In this document: positions 1 to 8,472 of the stretch, piece by piece
How positions within the stretch are numbered: the stretch's first letter is position 1
How the letters are laid out: each line of letters starts with the position of its first letter
Assembly: GCF_002982315.1 (NCBI RefSeq)
Contig: NZ_MWZD01000017.1
Location: 806,001 to 870,000, forward strand
Reading direction: 5' to 3'
Source: Leucobacter massiliensis
Lineage (GTDB): Bacteria; Actinomycetota; Actinomycetes; Actinomycetales; Microbacteriaceae
Length of the DNA stretch: 64,000 nucleotides
Notes under the pieces: model-generated
What the model was told of the DNA's origin: nothing
Seen by the model: the letters and a program-made list of their open reading frames with translations, nothing else
Databases searched by the model: none
Program-made: the position numbers and the translations under genes

Positions 1-887
1 TCGAAGACGAGCGGTGCGGGCAGCGCCACCCGAACCCTGCCGGCACGCAGGTAGGCCGTCGACCCCGAGCTCTGCGCCTGCTCCGCGCCCGTGATCAGCC
101 GCTTCAGCCCGTTGTCCCACATCACGTTCTTCATCGTGCCGAGCCACGCGGCCGGATCGTCCGCTCGCAGCACCAGCAGATCGAGCTGCCCGTCGTCGGG
201 CGCAGCATCGGGGAGCAGGGTGATGCCGCCCATGAGGCTCCCGCAGTTCGCGATCAGCACCGTGTGCGCGCGCTCGGCGAGCGGCTCGGCGTCGTCGAGG
301 CGCAGCGCGAACTCGACGACCTCCGCGCCCACGGCCGCCCGCCCGAGCGACTCCACGTATGCGAGCCAGCCCGTGCGCGCCTTGAGCTCGTCATCGGTTT
401 CGACGATCATCTGCGCATCGATGCCGAACCCCGCCATCACGACGAAACCGTGCCGCTCCTCGCGGCCGTCCGCGGTGCGCAAGTCCACCACGCCCAGGTC
501 GAGCGGGGCCGAGGCGCCAGCCAGCACCCGGGCGAATGCGGCGCGGGTGTCCCCGACCGGCACCCCGAGGTTGCGCGCGAGCAGGTTGCCGGTGCCGAGC
601 GGCAGGATCCCGAGCTCGGCGGCGGGAACCCCCGTGCTTCCGAGCGCCTCGGCGACGACGCGCACCGTCCCGTCCCCGCCGGCGGCGACGACGACCCCGC
701 AGCCCTGGGCAATGGCCTCGGCCGTCTGCCCCATCCCCGGATCCTCCACGGTCGTGGGAAACCACAGGCACTCGGGGGGCGCGTCACCCGCCGACACCGA
801 GCGCTCCACGGCTTCGGCGACGTCGGCCCGCAGCTCCTCCTCGCCGACCTTGCTCGGGTTCCAGACGATGCCGATCGTGCCGCTCAT
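1..887 (-). CDS. Diacylglycerol/lipid kinase family protein, C-terminus beyond window
   Basis: The ATG is at 887 and the frame stays open to base 1, giving about 295 residues without a stop, so the C-terminus is outside the window. The N-terminus (MSGTIGIVWNPSK) opens the first beta-strand of the DAGK catalytic domain. A GGDGT nucleotide-binding motif lies at residues 70-74 and a PLGTGN motif at 96-101, both diagnostic of the YegS/BmrU/DgkB kinase group. The expected reaction is ATP-dependent phosphorylation of diacylglycerol or a related lipid at the membrane face. Actinobacterial relatives also include sphingosine-kinase-like proteins, so the exact lipid is not known. It is divergent from the dGTPase gene, with a short remnant reading frame between them. 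Confidence 0.9.
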   Translation of the reverse strand, partial: MSGTIGIVWNPSKVGEEELRADVAEAVERSVSAGDAPPECLWFPTTVEDPGMGQTAEAIAQGCGVVVAAGGDGTVRVVAEALGSTGVPAAELGILPLGTGNLLARNLGVPVGDTRAAFARVLAGASAPLDLGVVDLRTADGREERHGFVVMAGFGIDAQMIVETDDELKARTGWLAYVESLGRAAVGAEVVEFALRLDDAEPLAERAHTVLIANCGSLMGGITLLPDAAPDDGQLDLLVLRADDPAAWLGTMKNVMWDNGLKRLITGAEQAQSSGSTAYLRAGRVRVALPAPLVF

Positions 888-911
888 GGGCCCAGCGTAG
901 CGGCAGCGGGG

Positions 912-1091
912 TCACAGCGCGGACAGCAGCCCCTTCCAGTGCGCGCGCCACTCCTCGATGCGCTCTCCGCTCGCGAGACCGTCCTGGCTCACCGCGAGCA
1001 CCGTCGTGCCGCCGTTCGGCGTGGCCGGCACCTCGCGCCCGCACGGCGACGGCACACCGTGACGCGCGGCCGGATGGTTGAATGGCTCCAT
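912..1091 (-). pseudogene. C-terminal remnant of an SRPBCC/AHSA1-type protein
   Basis: A 59-codon frame could start at the ATG at 1091, which would overlap the start of the dGTPase gene on the other strand. Its last 40 residues (PNGGTTVLAVSQDGL, then EEWRAHWKGLL) resemble the end of AHSA1/SRPBCC proteins, where a strand GTxxxxxxxxGL is followed by a long W-x(3)-W helix. The N-terminal two thirds of such a domain are absent and the first 20 codons look non-coding. I read it as the surviving tail of a gene cut off by the neighbouring gene's promoter and start. It could also be a chance frame; the family assignment rests on a short stretch. Confidence 0.4.
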
Positions 1092-2766
1092 GACCGCACT
1101 GCGAGGGGACCGACCGGAGGCGGGCGGCGCACGCCGCGAGCGGGACGCCGCCGGGGAGCCGGAGACGGGGCGCGAGGCTTCGGCCCGCGAGTCGCGCCGA
1201 TACGTGGAGCACGTCTCCTCCCAGCACCGGGCCGCGGGCATCGACGACGCGGAGGCGATCGCTCCCGGCGTGCGCAGCCCGCAGGAATACCGCGTCGACC
1301 TGGAGCGCATCCGCTTCTCCTCCTACTTCGCCCGCCTCTCCGACGTCACCCAGGTCGTTCCCCAGTCCGGCGTGGGACCCGTGATGCACAACCGCCTCAC
1401 CCACTCGCTGAAGGTCAGCGCCGTGGCGCGGGTGATCGCGGCGCAGCTCGCGGGGCACGCCGCCCGGCACGCCGCGCACCTCCAGCGGGAGCTCCCGGAG
1501 GACGACGAGACCGGGGCCGTGATCGCGCGGCTCGGCGGCTGCGACACGATCGTCGCCCAGGCGGCCGCGCACGCGCACGATCTGGGTCATCCGCCCTTCG
1601 GGCACCTGGGCGAGCGGGTGCTCGACCGCGTGGCGCGCCAGCGTCTCGGCCTCGCGGAGGGCTTCGAGGGGAATGCGCAGAGCTTCCGGATCCTCACCCG
1701 GCTCGACACGCTGGGGCGCGACTTCCCCGGGCTCAACCTCACGGCCGCCACCCGGGCCGCGACCCTCAAGTACCCCTGGACCCGTGCCGAGTGGATCGGC
1801 GTGACCGAGGAGCGCGTCGGCGCCTCCGAGCGTCCGCGCGGCGTGGGCACCGATCCCGTCGAGGGTGCCGAGAAGTTCTCCGCCTACGCGCTGGAGGCAG
1901 CCGAGATGGAGCGGGTGCTCGCGGCGTTCCCCCACATCGCCCGCGGCCGCCAGACCGTGGAGTGCGCCGTCATGGACCTCGCCGACGACATCGCCTACGC
2001 GGTGCACGACCTGGACGACTTCACGCGCGCGGGCGTGCTGCAGCGCTCGGCGGTCTCCGGCGAGCTGCGGGCCTGGCTGGAGCACGCCGGGGCCTTCGGG
2101 GTCGAGGACCTCGCCGAGCTCGCTGCGGCCTGGCGCTCGCCCGGGCGCTCCCTCGAACTGCTGTGGCGGCGTCTGAGCGTGAAGGACGCCTGGATCGCGG
2201 ATCGTGAGGCCTTCGCCTCCGCGGTGCGGCGGGTCAGCGAGGAGGTGGGGGAGTCACTGCTCGCGGCCCCCTACGACGGCGGCATCGACAGCGAGCGGGC
2301 CGTGTCGAGCTTCACACGCCGGTGGATCGAGCACCTGCGCACCTCGATCGTCGTGGAGGAGCACCCGAATGTGCGCGGCGGCCACGTGCGCCTCGACCAG
2401 CAGGCCTGGCACGAGGTGATGGTGCTGAAGTTCGTCCACGCCCACTTCGTGCTCGAGCGTCCGGAGCTGGGGCAGACGCAGCGCGGTCAGGCGCGCGTGG
2501 TCGAGGAGCTGGCGCTCGGCTTCGATGCCTGGCTGAGCGATCCGGTGGATGCGGGTCGCGCGCCGCGCCGGCTCCTCGAATGGGTGGAGGAGGCGACGGA
2601 GGCCGGCTTCGCGCTGCGCGGTGAGCGCCCCGAGCTGCTGATCGGGGACACGAGCGAGGCGGGGCTGCGCCGTCAGGGCCGCGCCCGGGCGATCCTCGAC
2701 TACGTCGCCTCCCTCAGCGACCAGCAGGCCGTCACCACGCACCGCAACCTCACCGGCGCCGCCTGA
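1090..2766 (+). CDS. dgt: Deoxyguanosinetriphosphate triphosphohydrolase-like protein
   Basis: The 558-residue protein belongs to the HD-domain dNTP triphosphohydrolases, which split dNTPs into nucleoside and tripolyphosphate and so influence dNTP pools. The HD metal site is visible: RLTHSLKV (His105), then HAHDLGHPPFGHLGE about 60 residues on, and a later DLADDIAYAVHDLDD segment supplying the last Asp. These three blocks in this order are typical of Dgt/SAMHD1-like enzymes. I start at ATG 1090; a TTG at 1078 (four codons earlier) is possible. The Arg/Glu-rich first 35 residues are poorly conserved by nature in this family. It converges on the Nudix gene. Confidence 0.9.
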   Translation: MTALRGDRPEAGGARRERDAAGEPETGREASARESRRYVEHVSSQHRAAGIDDAEAIAPGVRSPQEYRVDLERIRFSSYFARLSDVTQVVPQSGVGPVMHNRLTHSLKVSAVARVIAAQLAGHAARHAAHLQRELPEDDETGAVIARLGGCDTIVAQAAAHAHDLGHPPFGHLGERVLDRVARQRLGLAEGFEGNAQSFRILTRLDTLGRDFPGLNLTAATRAATLKYPWTRAEWIGVTEERVGASERPRGVGTDPVEGAEKFSAYALEAAEMERVLAAFPHIARGRQTVECAVMDLADDIAYAVHDLDDFTRAGVLQRSAVSGELRAWLEHAGAFGVEDLAELAAAWRSPGRSLELLWRRLSVKDAWIADREAFASAVRRVSEEVGESLLAAPYDGGIDSERAVSSFTRRWIEHLRTSIVVEEHPNVRGGHVRLDQQAWHEVMVLKFVHAHFVLERPELGQTQRGQARVVEELALGFDAWLSDPVDAGRAPRRLLEWVEEATEAGFALRGERPELLIGDTSEAGLRRQGRARAILDYVASLSDQQAVTTHRNLTGAA

Positions 2767-2793
2767 CGCCCCCGCGGCGCGGGCCGGGCGGCG

Positions 2794-3474
2794 TCAGCCG
2801 CGCACCTCGAAGGTACGGGCTCGGTCCCAGGGGCGCTCCCAGCCGAGCTGCTCGAAGAGCGTCGCGAGCAGGATCCCCGTGAACCCCCACACGATGTGGC
2901 CGCCGAGGCGGGGCGAGAGCCGGAATGCGGCCCCGCGGTGCGTGAAACCCGCCCGGCTGAGCACCGAGGTGCCGCGGGCGGCTGGATCGAGCAGCTCCGC
3001 CACGGGCACCCGGAAGACCTCGACGGACTCGGCGTGATCGGCCGCGACGGCGCTCGGCAGCCGCCACCAGCCGACCACCGGAGTGACGAGGTTGTTGCTC
3101 ACGGGGATGTGCACCTCTGGCAGCGCGCCCAGCACCTCGACCCCCGCGGGGTCGAGCCCCGTCTCCTCCTCGGCCTCGCGCAGCGCGGTCGCGGCGGGTC
3201 CTGAGTCCCCGGCTTCGGCGCCTCCCCCGGGGAAGGCGATCTGCCCGGCGTGGTGGCGCATGCGGTCGGCGCGGCGCGTCAGCAGCACGTCGAGCTCGGG
3301 TGAGACGGTGGGCGCTGCGGCGCTGGCGGGCAACCGGTCGAGCGCGCCGAACAGGATCAGCACCGCCGAGCGCCGCCGGGGCGTCACGGCGAGGGGGCCC
3401 TGGGGCGGAATGTCGAGCAGCGCGCCGCGGCGCATCAGCTCGCGGAGATCCTGCTCCGCCGACGGCCGCTCCAT
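2794..3474 (-). CDS. Nudix hydrolase, CoA pyrophosphatase type
   Basis: This 226-residue protein has a complete Nudix box: GGG at 83-85 and REAEEETGL at 99-107, preceded by the GQIAFPGG strand typical of the NudL/YeaB coenzyme A diphosphatase group. The MRHHAGQIAFPGG context matches the UPF0035/CoA signature region just before the Nudix box. Predicted role: hydrolysis of CoA or acyl-CoA to 3',5'-ADP and (acyl)phosphopantetheine. It is the third gene of a minus-strand run after the carboxylase beta and epsilon genes (61-bp gap), so it may share their transcript, which would fit acyl-CoA turnover. The substrate is inferred from the family, not proven here. Confidence 0.88.
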   Translation of the reverse strand: MERPSAEQDLRELMRRGALLDIPPQGPLAVTPRRRSAVLILFGALDRLPASAAAPTVSPELDVLLTRRADRMRHHAGQIAFPGGGAEAGDSGPAATALREAEEETGLDPAGVEVLGALPEVHIPVSNNLVTPVVGWWRLPSAVAADHAESVEVFRVPVAELLDPAARGTSVLSRAGFTHRGAAFRLSPRLGGHIVWGFTGILLATLFEQLGWERPWDRARTFEVRG

Positions 3475-3535
3475 GCTCCCTCGATCCCGACTCCGGTGTC
3501 CCGAGTCCAGTATGCCGTCTCGCTGCGCGCGCCGC

Positions 3536-3817
3536 TCAGCTCTCCAGCAACAGCTCCGAGATCCCCTCGGGCACGCGCTGCGATCGCGCCCACGGCTCGC
3601 GGTCCCGGCGCTCGACCCGCTTCGCCCGGTGCGTCTCCTCGGCGCGCGCCTGCGTGAGCACCGCGATCACGGCGGCCCGCTCCGCGGCGCTCACCCCGCG
3701 GGTGACGAAGCGGATGTCCTCGCCGCGGAGCGTGTCGTCGGCCGTGCCGAGCTCCTCGCGCTTCGCGGCGTCGCGCTGGGCGGCGTCGGGCGGCAGCGGC
3801 GTCTCGTTCTCGCTCAT
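3536..3817 (-). CDS. Acyl-CoA carboxylase epsilon subunit
   Basis: The product is a short, charged protein of 93 residues. The segment DIRFVTRGVSAAERAAVIAVL is the conserved core of actinobacterial AccE/PccE epsilon subunits, followed by a tail ending in a W-containing stretch (EPWARSQR). These small proteins bind between the biotin-carrying alpha chain and the carboxyltransferase beta chain and stimulate activity. Its position 112 bp downstream of the beta-subunit gene on the same strand is the standard actinobacterial arrangement and makes the assignment secure despite the low complexity of the N-terminus. No alpha (biotin) subunit gene is in the window. Confidence 0.88.
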   Translation of the reverse strand: MSENETPLPPDAAQRDAAKREELGTADDTLRGEDIRFVTRGVSAAERAAVIAVLTQARAEETHRAKRVERRDREPWARSQRVPEGISELLLES

Positions 3818-3929
3818 GGTGCCTTTCGCTTCCGATGCTCTCTGGTGCGGCTCGCCCCGGGGGCGGCGAGCGGTGACGGTTCCGGATCGCGGCCGCGATC
3901 CGATCCCGGACCGCGAACGCGCCGCCCGG

Positions 3930-5540
3930 CTACAGCGGAATGTTGCCGTGCTTCTTCGCGGGCAGCTCCTCGCGCTTGCCGCGCAGGCCGCGCAGCGCCT
4001 TGATGATCGCGAGGCGCGTCCCGGCGGGCTCCAGCACGTTGTCGAGTTCGCCGCGCTCCGCCGCGAGGAAGGGGCTCGACACCTCTGCCGTGTACTTCGC
4101 CGTGAGCTCGGCGCGCAGCGCCTCGACGTCCTCGCCGCGCTCGGCCGCCGCGGCCAGTTCCTTGCGGTAGAGGATGTTCACCGCGCCGGCGCCGCCCATC
4201 ACCGCGATCTCCGCGGTGGGCCAGGCGATGTTGAAGTCGGCGCCCATCTGCTTGGACCCCATCACGATGTAGGCGCCGCCGTAGGCCTTGCGCGTGATGA
4301 TCGTGACGAGCGGCACGGTCGCCTCGGCGTAGGCGTAGAGCAGCTTCGCACCGCGGCGGATCACGCCCTGGAACTCCTGATCGGTGCCGGGCAGGTAACC
4401 CGGCACGTCGACGAGCGTGACGATCGGGATCGAGAACGCGTCGCAGAAGCGCACGAAGCGGGCGGCCTTCTCGCTCGCGTCGATGTTCAGGGTGCCGGCC
4501 ATCTGCGCCGGCTGGTTGGCGACGATGCCGACGGTGCGCCCCTCGACCCGGCCGAAGCCGATGAGCATGTTCGGGGCGAACAGCGGCTGCACCTCGAGGA
4601 AGTCGCCGCCGTCGAGGATCGCCTCGACGATGGTGCGCATGTCGTAGGGCTGGTTGGGGCTGTCGGGGATGATGGTGTTGAGCTTGCGATCCGCGTCGGT
4701 GATCTCGAGCGCGGTGTCGCTGTCGTAGACGGGGGCCTCGGCGAGGTTGTTGTCCGGCAGGTAGCTGATGAGGGTGCGCGCGTAGTCGAGGGCGTCGAGC
4801 TCGTCGCTCGCGAGGTAGTGCGAGACGCCGCTGGTCTTGTTGTGGGTGAGCGCGCCGCCCAGCTCCTCGAAGCCGACCTCCTCGCCGGTGACGGTCTTGA
4901 TCACGTCGGGGCCGGTCACGAACATGTGGCTCGTCTTGTCGACCATGATGACGAAGTCGGTGAGCGCGGGGGAGTAGACGGCGCCGCCGGCCGAGGGGCC
5001 CATGACGATCGAGATCTGCGGGATGACGCCCGAACAGGCGGTGTTGAGGCGGAAGATGTTCGCGTACTTCGAGAGCGCGACGACGCCCTCCTGGATGCGC
5101 GCGCCGCCCGAGTCGAGGATGCCGAGGATCGGAGCGCCCGTCTTCAGCGCGAACTCCATCGCCTTCACGATCTTCTCGCCGGCGACCTCGCCGAGCGAGC
5201 CGCCGAAGGTGGTGAAGTCCTGCGAGAACACGACGACCTGGCGGCCGTGGATGGTGCCGGCGCCGGTCACCACCGAGTCGCCGAAGGGGCGGCTGTGCTC
5301 CATGCCGAAGCCGTGGGTGCGGTGCTTGACGTACTTGTCGAATTCGACGAAGGAGCCCGGGTCGAGCAGCGCCGCGATGCGCTCACGAGCGGTCATCTTG
5401 CCGCGCGGATGCTGCTTCGCGGCGGCGGCGGCGTCGCGGTCGCCCACGGCCTCCTGATACTTGCGGCGATGGTCGGCGATGCGGCCCGCGGTGGTCGCGA
5501 GCTGCTCGGCCGCCGGTCCCGAGGCGTTGTCTCCAGTCAC
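3930..5540 (-). CDS. pccB: Acyl-CoA carboxylase beta subunit (carboxyltransferase)
   Basis: This is a 536-residue carboxyltransferase of the AccD5/PccB type, transferring CO2 from carboxybiotin to propionyl- or acetyl-CoA to make methylmalonyl- or malonyl-CoA. The N-terminal crotonase-like half carries [13 protein letters not shown] and the oxyanion region GGARIQEG. The C-terminal half carries [12 protein letters not shown] and the [12 protein letters not shown] region that binds CoA and biotin. The GTG start at 5540 gives the usual N-terminus; an in-frame ATG lies 17 codons upstream but precedes atypical sequence. The birA gene starts divergently 165 bp away, fitting the need to biotinylate the partner alpha subunit. 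Whether propionyl- or acetyl-CoA is preferred cannot be decided by eye. Confidence 0.93.
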   Translation of the reverse strand: MTGDNASGPAAEQLATTAGRIADHRRKYQEAVGDRDAAAAAKQHPRGKMTARERIAALLDPGSFVEFDKYVKHRTHGFGMEHSRPFGDSVVTGAGTIHGRQVVVFSQDFTTFGGSLGEVAGEKIVKAMEFALKTGAPILGILDSGGARIQEGVVALSKYANIFRLNTACSGVIPQISIVMGPSAGGAVYSPALTDFVIMVDKTSHMFVTGPDVIKTVTGEEVGFEELGGALTHNKTSGVSHYLASDELDALDYARTLISYLPDNNLAEAPVYDSDTALEITDADRKLNTIIPDSPNQPYDMRTIVEAILDGGDFLEVQPLFAPNMLIGFGRVEGRTVGIVANQPAQMAGTLNIDASEKAARFVRFCDAFSIPIVTLVDVPGYLPGTDQEFQGVIRRGAKLLYAYAEATVPLVTIITRKAYGGAYIVMGSKQMGADFNIAWPTAEIAVMGGAGAVNILYRKELAAAAERGEDVEALRAELTAKYTAEVSSPFLAAERGELDNVLEPAGTRLAIIKALRGLRGKREELPAKKHGNIPL

Positions 5541-5623
5541 GCATGCCAGCCTAGCGCGGCGCACATGCGGAGGGCTGCAGTGACCCTCCAACGGAAGCCG
5601 GGAAGCTTGGTGGGGATCCTCCT

Positions 5624-5687
5624 GCTGCCGGGGAGCTACCGGGGAGCTGCCGGGGAGCTACTGGGGAGCCGCCGGGGAGCGGCCGGG
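5624..5687. repeat. 11-bp tandem repeat, five copies, between pccB and birA
   Basis: Five consecutive 11-base units of the form GCYRCYGGGGA occupy 5624-5678 (variants GCTGCCGGGGA, GCTACCGGGGA, GCTACTGGGGA, GCCGCCGGGGA). A partial sixth follows to about 5687. They end 19-28 bases before the birA start codon. The spacing is close to one DNA helical turn, so a repeated protein site on one DNA face is possible; slippage-generated repeat is the simpler reading. Confidence 0.85.
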
Positions 5688-5705
5688 CTGCAGTAGCGTG
5701 AGGGG

Positions 5706-6710
5706 ATGGAACTGCCCCGCACCCGCGAACTCCTGCCCCGCGTGATCTGGCGCGACAGCTCGCCCTCGACGAACGGTGAACTGCGCGAGCTGGCGGCCGA
5801 GCACGACGCCGCGGGAACCCCGCTGCCCCACGGCACCCTCCTCGCGACCGCCGAGCAGACCGCCGGCCGGGGCCGGCTCGACCGCGGCTGGGTGATGCCG
5901 CCCGGCACGGCGGTGGCGACATCCGTGCTGGTGCGGGGCTTCGGCGGGGGGGGGGGGGGGGGGGGTGGGCCTTTTACAACTCTGGCCGCGGCGGCCGTCA
6001 GCAGGTTGTGGGGTGCCGTTGCGGGGCCTAGTGATCACAAAAAAAAACAAGTGTAGTGGCCCGCCCAGGCCCCCCCGCGGCTGGGGGCGGGGCCGCCCTG
6101 GGACCCCGTCTCCCTCGGCGCGCGCGAGCACGGCGGGGGGCCACTTCACGCCCACGCGCAGCCCCTCTTCGGCGAGGGCCTGCGCGTGGGCGTGAAGTGG
6201 CCGAACGACGTGCACGTGCGCGACGAGGAAGACGCGGTCGCGGGGCGGCCCGGCCGCAAGCTGTGCGGGATCCTGTGCGAGATGATCGACCCCGGCGCGG
6301 TGATCGTGGGGGCGGGAATCAACCTGCTCATCCCCGAGTGGGAGCTGCCGACCGAGCGCGCGGCCTCCCTGCTCTCGGCGGGGGCGCGGATCGGGGGCGA
6401 TCCCGATTCGGCGGAACCGCCCACGCTCTCCGATCCGGTGGGCCGGGCACTGGCGGACCGCGTGATCGCGGCCTACGCCGCAGAGCTGCTGCGGCTGGTC
6501 GAGCTTGCCGCGGAGGATCCCGCGGCGGCCCGCGCTCGCGCCGCACGGCGCTCGCTCACGCTCCGCACGGAGGTGCGCGTGCACCTGCCAGGCGGCGACA
6601 TCGTCGACGGCAGGGCCCGGGAGCTCGCCGCGGACGGCGCTCTCCTCGTCGAGCTGCCGACGGGCGGCGTGCTCACGGTCTCCGCGGGCGACGTCGAGCA
6701 CCTGCGCTGA
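5706..6710 (+). pseudogene. birA: Biotin--[acetyl-CoA-carboxylase] ligase, split by an apparent assembly artefact
   Basis: Two halves of one biotin protein ligase are visible. The 5' half (5706-5945) encodes the start of the catalytic domain with the ATP/biotin-binding block EQTAGRGRLDRGW. The 3' half resumes near 6162 with GLRVGVKWPNDV, then KLCGILCE, VGAGINL and a C-terminal SH3-like domain ending at 6710. There is no N-terminal HTH, so this is a mono-functional ligase. Between the halves lie a 20-G run, adapter-like sequence, poly-A and an inverted noisy copy of 6180-6281, which break the frame. The intact gene probably exists in the organism and encodes some 30-40 residues now missing (my estimate from family length). 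It would attach biotin to the acyl-CoA carboxylase complex encoded next door. Confidence 0.85.
5946..6161. other. Sequencing/assembly artefact inside birA (poly-G, adapter-like tract, poly-A, fold-back)
   Basis: In order: 20 consecutive G (5946-5965). Then 5971-6038 resembles a degraded Nextera i5 adapter read-through: CTTTTACAACTCTG against CTTATACACATCTG (12 of 14 bases), with about the expected total length before poly-A. Then nine A (6039-6047). Then 6060-6161 is an inverted copy of 6180-6281, with the inner 23 bases perfect and 58 of 79 outer bases matching without gaps. Poly-G, poly-A after an adapter, and a noisy fold-back are features of low-quality read ends, not of a mobile element. 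Confidence 0.8.
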
Positions 6711-6736
6711 GCGGATCCGCGCCGGCCGGGGAGCGC

Positions 6737-6967
6737 TCAGGCGTGTCCGTCGACGATCTGCGTGGTCAGCTGCTCCACCTCCGCGTCGGGGAGCTCCACG
6801 CCCGCGCGCTGCAGGCGTTCCCGGATCATCTCCGCGATCTGCTCGCGTTCCGCCGTGGGCGCGGTGTCGCGCACCTCGGCGAGGATCGTGGCGACCGTCG
6901 CCGTCGGCTCCTCCACCGGCGGCGCGGGATCCGTCGCTCCCGCAGCGCCGTCCTGTGCATCGCTCAT
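6737..6967 (-). CDS. Small acidic hypothetical protein
   Basis: The product is 76 residues, starting at the ATG at 6967. It has a Pro/Ala/Glu-rich N-terminus (about 1-25) followed by two amphipathic stretches, ATILAEVRDTAPTAEREQIAEMI and RLQRAGVELPDAEVEQLTTQI, that look helical. No catalytic motif, membrane segment or Cys cluster is present. It converges with birA, 26 bp after the birA stop. I do not recognise the family; conserved short proteins of this style occur in Microbacteriaceae. Codon use is normal for the window, which supports a real gene. Confidence 0.6.
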   Translation of the reverse strand: MSDAQDGAAGATDPAPPVEEPTATVATILAEVRDTAPTAEREQIAEMIRERLQRAGVELPDAEVEQLTTQIVDGHA

Positions 6968-7162
6968 GGTGTCCCCCGTTCCTGTCCCTCGCCGGGTCGG
7001 CCGGCCCGGCGATCCCGGACCTCCGCGCACCCCGGCTCACGCCGACGCTACCGTCTCGAGCGGGGAGGCGTCCAGGGCTGGCGCGCCTCGTGCGGATGCG
7101 CCACCCTGGGGCGAGACGGATCGTCGCTCGCCGCGGCGGACCGGGAGAGGACGGGAGACGAG

Positions 7163-7867
7163 GTGAGCGGGATCCGCAGGGCGGCGTGGTGGGCGCTCGA
7201 CTACGCCTATGCGCTGTGGTGGCAGCTGAGAGCGCGCGTGACGCGGGCCGTTCCCACCGCCTTCAGCGACGGCGACGGCACGCCCGTGCTCGTGATCCCC
7301 GGGGTGTACGAGTCGTGGCGATTCCTGCTGCCGCTCATCCGCGAGCTGCACGGCGCTGGCCACCCGGTGCTCGTCGTCGACCCGCTCGGGAGCAACCGCG
7401 TGCCGGTCGCCGAGGGCGCCCGCCGCGTGGACGCGGCGCTCGCCGCGGCGGGCGCCGAGGAGGTCGTGATCGTGGCGCACAGCAAGGGCGGCCTCGTCGG
7501 CAAGCACGTGATGGCCTTCGGCCGCGAGGCCCCGCGGGTCCGCTCCATGGTCGCGATCGCATCGCCCTTCGGGGGATCGCGCTACGCGCGGCTGCTCCCC
7601 GGACGCACGCTGCGCGCCTTCTCGCCGCGTGACGAGACCCTGCTGCGGCTCGCGACCGCGGCGGCGGTGAACGCGCGCATCGTCTCGGTCTACGCGGCTT
7701 TCGACCCGCACATCCCCGAGGGCAGCGAGCTCCCGGGCGCCCGGAACGTGCGGCTCGACACGGGCGGCCACTTCCGGATCCTCGCGCACCCGCGCACCCT
7801 GGCCGAGGTGCGGCGGGAGGTGGCCCGCGCGGCGCGCGAGGGAACGCACCAGGAGGAGGCCTCATGA
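7163..7867 (+). CDS. Alpha/beta-hydrolase, lipase/esterase-like
   Basis: The 234-residue protein starts at GTG 7163 behind a GGGAGAGG ribosome-binding site. The fold is recognisable: strand VLVIPGVYESW with the oxyanion region, then the nucleophile elbow AHSKGG around residue 110 (A-H-S-K-G, the variant of GxSxG found in lipases of the LipA/triacylglycerol-lipase type), and a late DTGGHF providing the His. No signal peptide is visible, so the product is probably cytoplasmic or membrane-associated. It overlaps the next gene by four bases (ATGA), so the two are translated together. Substrate unknown. Confidence 0.82.
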   Translation: MSGIRRAAWWALDYAYALWWQLRARVTRAVPTAFSDGDGTPVLVIPGVYESWRFLLPLIRELHGAGHPVLVVDPLGSNRVPVAEGARRVDAALAAAGAEEVVIVAHSKGGLVGKHVMAFGREAPRVRSMVAIASPFGGSRYARLLPGRTLRAFSPRDETLLRLATAAAVNARIVSVYAAFDPHIPEGSELPGARNVRLDTGGHFRILAHPRTLAEVRREVARAAREGTHQEEAS

Positions 7868-8472
7868 CCGGGCCGGCACGGGAGGTGCTGACGGTGGGGC
7901 ACTCGACGCACCCGCTGGAGGAGTTCCTCGCGCTGCTCGACGGAGCCGGAGCCGCAGCGGTCGTCGATGTGCGCAGGCTCCCCGGATCGCGCCGCTTCCC
8001 CTGGTTCGACGAGGAGCCGCTGCGGGCGAGCCTCGCCGAGCACGGCATCGCCTACCATCGCATCCCCGAGCTCGCCGGCCGGCGGGGGGCGCAGCGCGAT
8101 GTGCCGCCGGAGCTCAATGCCTTCTGGCAGAACCGGAGCTTCCGCAACTACGCCGACCACGCCCTCGGCGAGGAGTTCGCGGCGGGCATCGAGGCGCTGC
8201 TCGGGGTCGCCACGCGGGCGCGGCCCGCGGTGATGTGCGCCGAGGCGGTGTGGTGGCGCTGCCACCGGCGGATCATCGCGGACCACCTGATCGCCCGGGG
8301 CGTGCCCGTGCGTCACCTCATGCCCGACGGCCGCCTCGCCGAGGCCGCGATGACGCGGGGCGCCGTGCCGGCGGGCGGGCGGGTCACGTACCCCGGGCCG
8401 GAGGCAGCGGAGCCCGCGGAGCCCGCGCCACCCCGGGCTCAGGCGCGGTGCATCTCCTCGCCGCGCACGTAG
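7864..8472 (+). CDS. DUF488 family protein
   Basis: This is a 202-residue protein of the DUF488 family. It shows the conserved opening TVGHSTH, the VVDVRRLPGSRRFPWF block, and the terminal MCAEAVWWRCHRRIIAD segment with the two conserved Cys and the CHR triad. Biochemical function of the family is unsettled; it often sits next to DNA-repair or stress genes, and the conserved Cys/His suggest metal or redox chemistry. Translation is coupled to the upstream hydrolase. The 3' end overlaps the convergent amidohydrolase gene by 34 bases; the last 20 residues (Pro/Ala/Glu-rich) look like an unconserved extension. Confidence 0.85.
   Translation: MTGPAREVLTVGHSTHPLEEFLALLDGAGAAAVVDVRRLPGSRRFPWFDEEPLRASLAEHGIAYHRIPELAGRRGAQRDVPPELNAFWQNRSFRNYADHALGEEFAAGIEALLGVATRARPAVMCAEAVWWRCHRRIIADHLIARGVPVRHLMPDGRLAEAAMTRGAVPAGGRVTYPGPEAAEPAEPAPPRAQARCISSPRT

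Noticed and set aside
3300-5696. 798-codon open frame on the plus strand
   Set aside because: It is antisense to the acyl-CoA carboxylase genes; its translation is Arg/Asp/Val/Gly-rich without any domain, as expected from high-GC mirror frames.
6060-6202. Long hairpin in birA as an attenuator, IS end or transposon scar
   Set aside because: The match decays away from the loop and is flanked by poly-A, adapter-like sequence and poly-G, which fits a chimeric read better than DNA biology.
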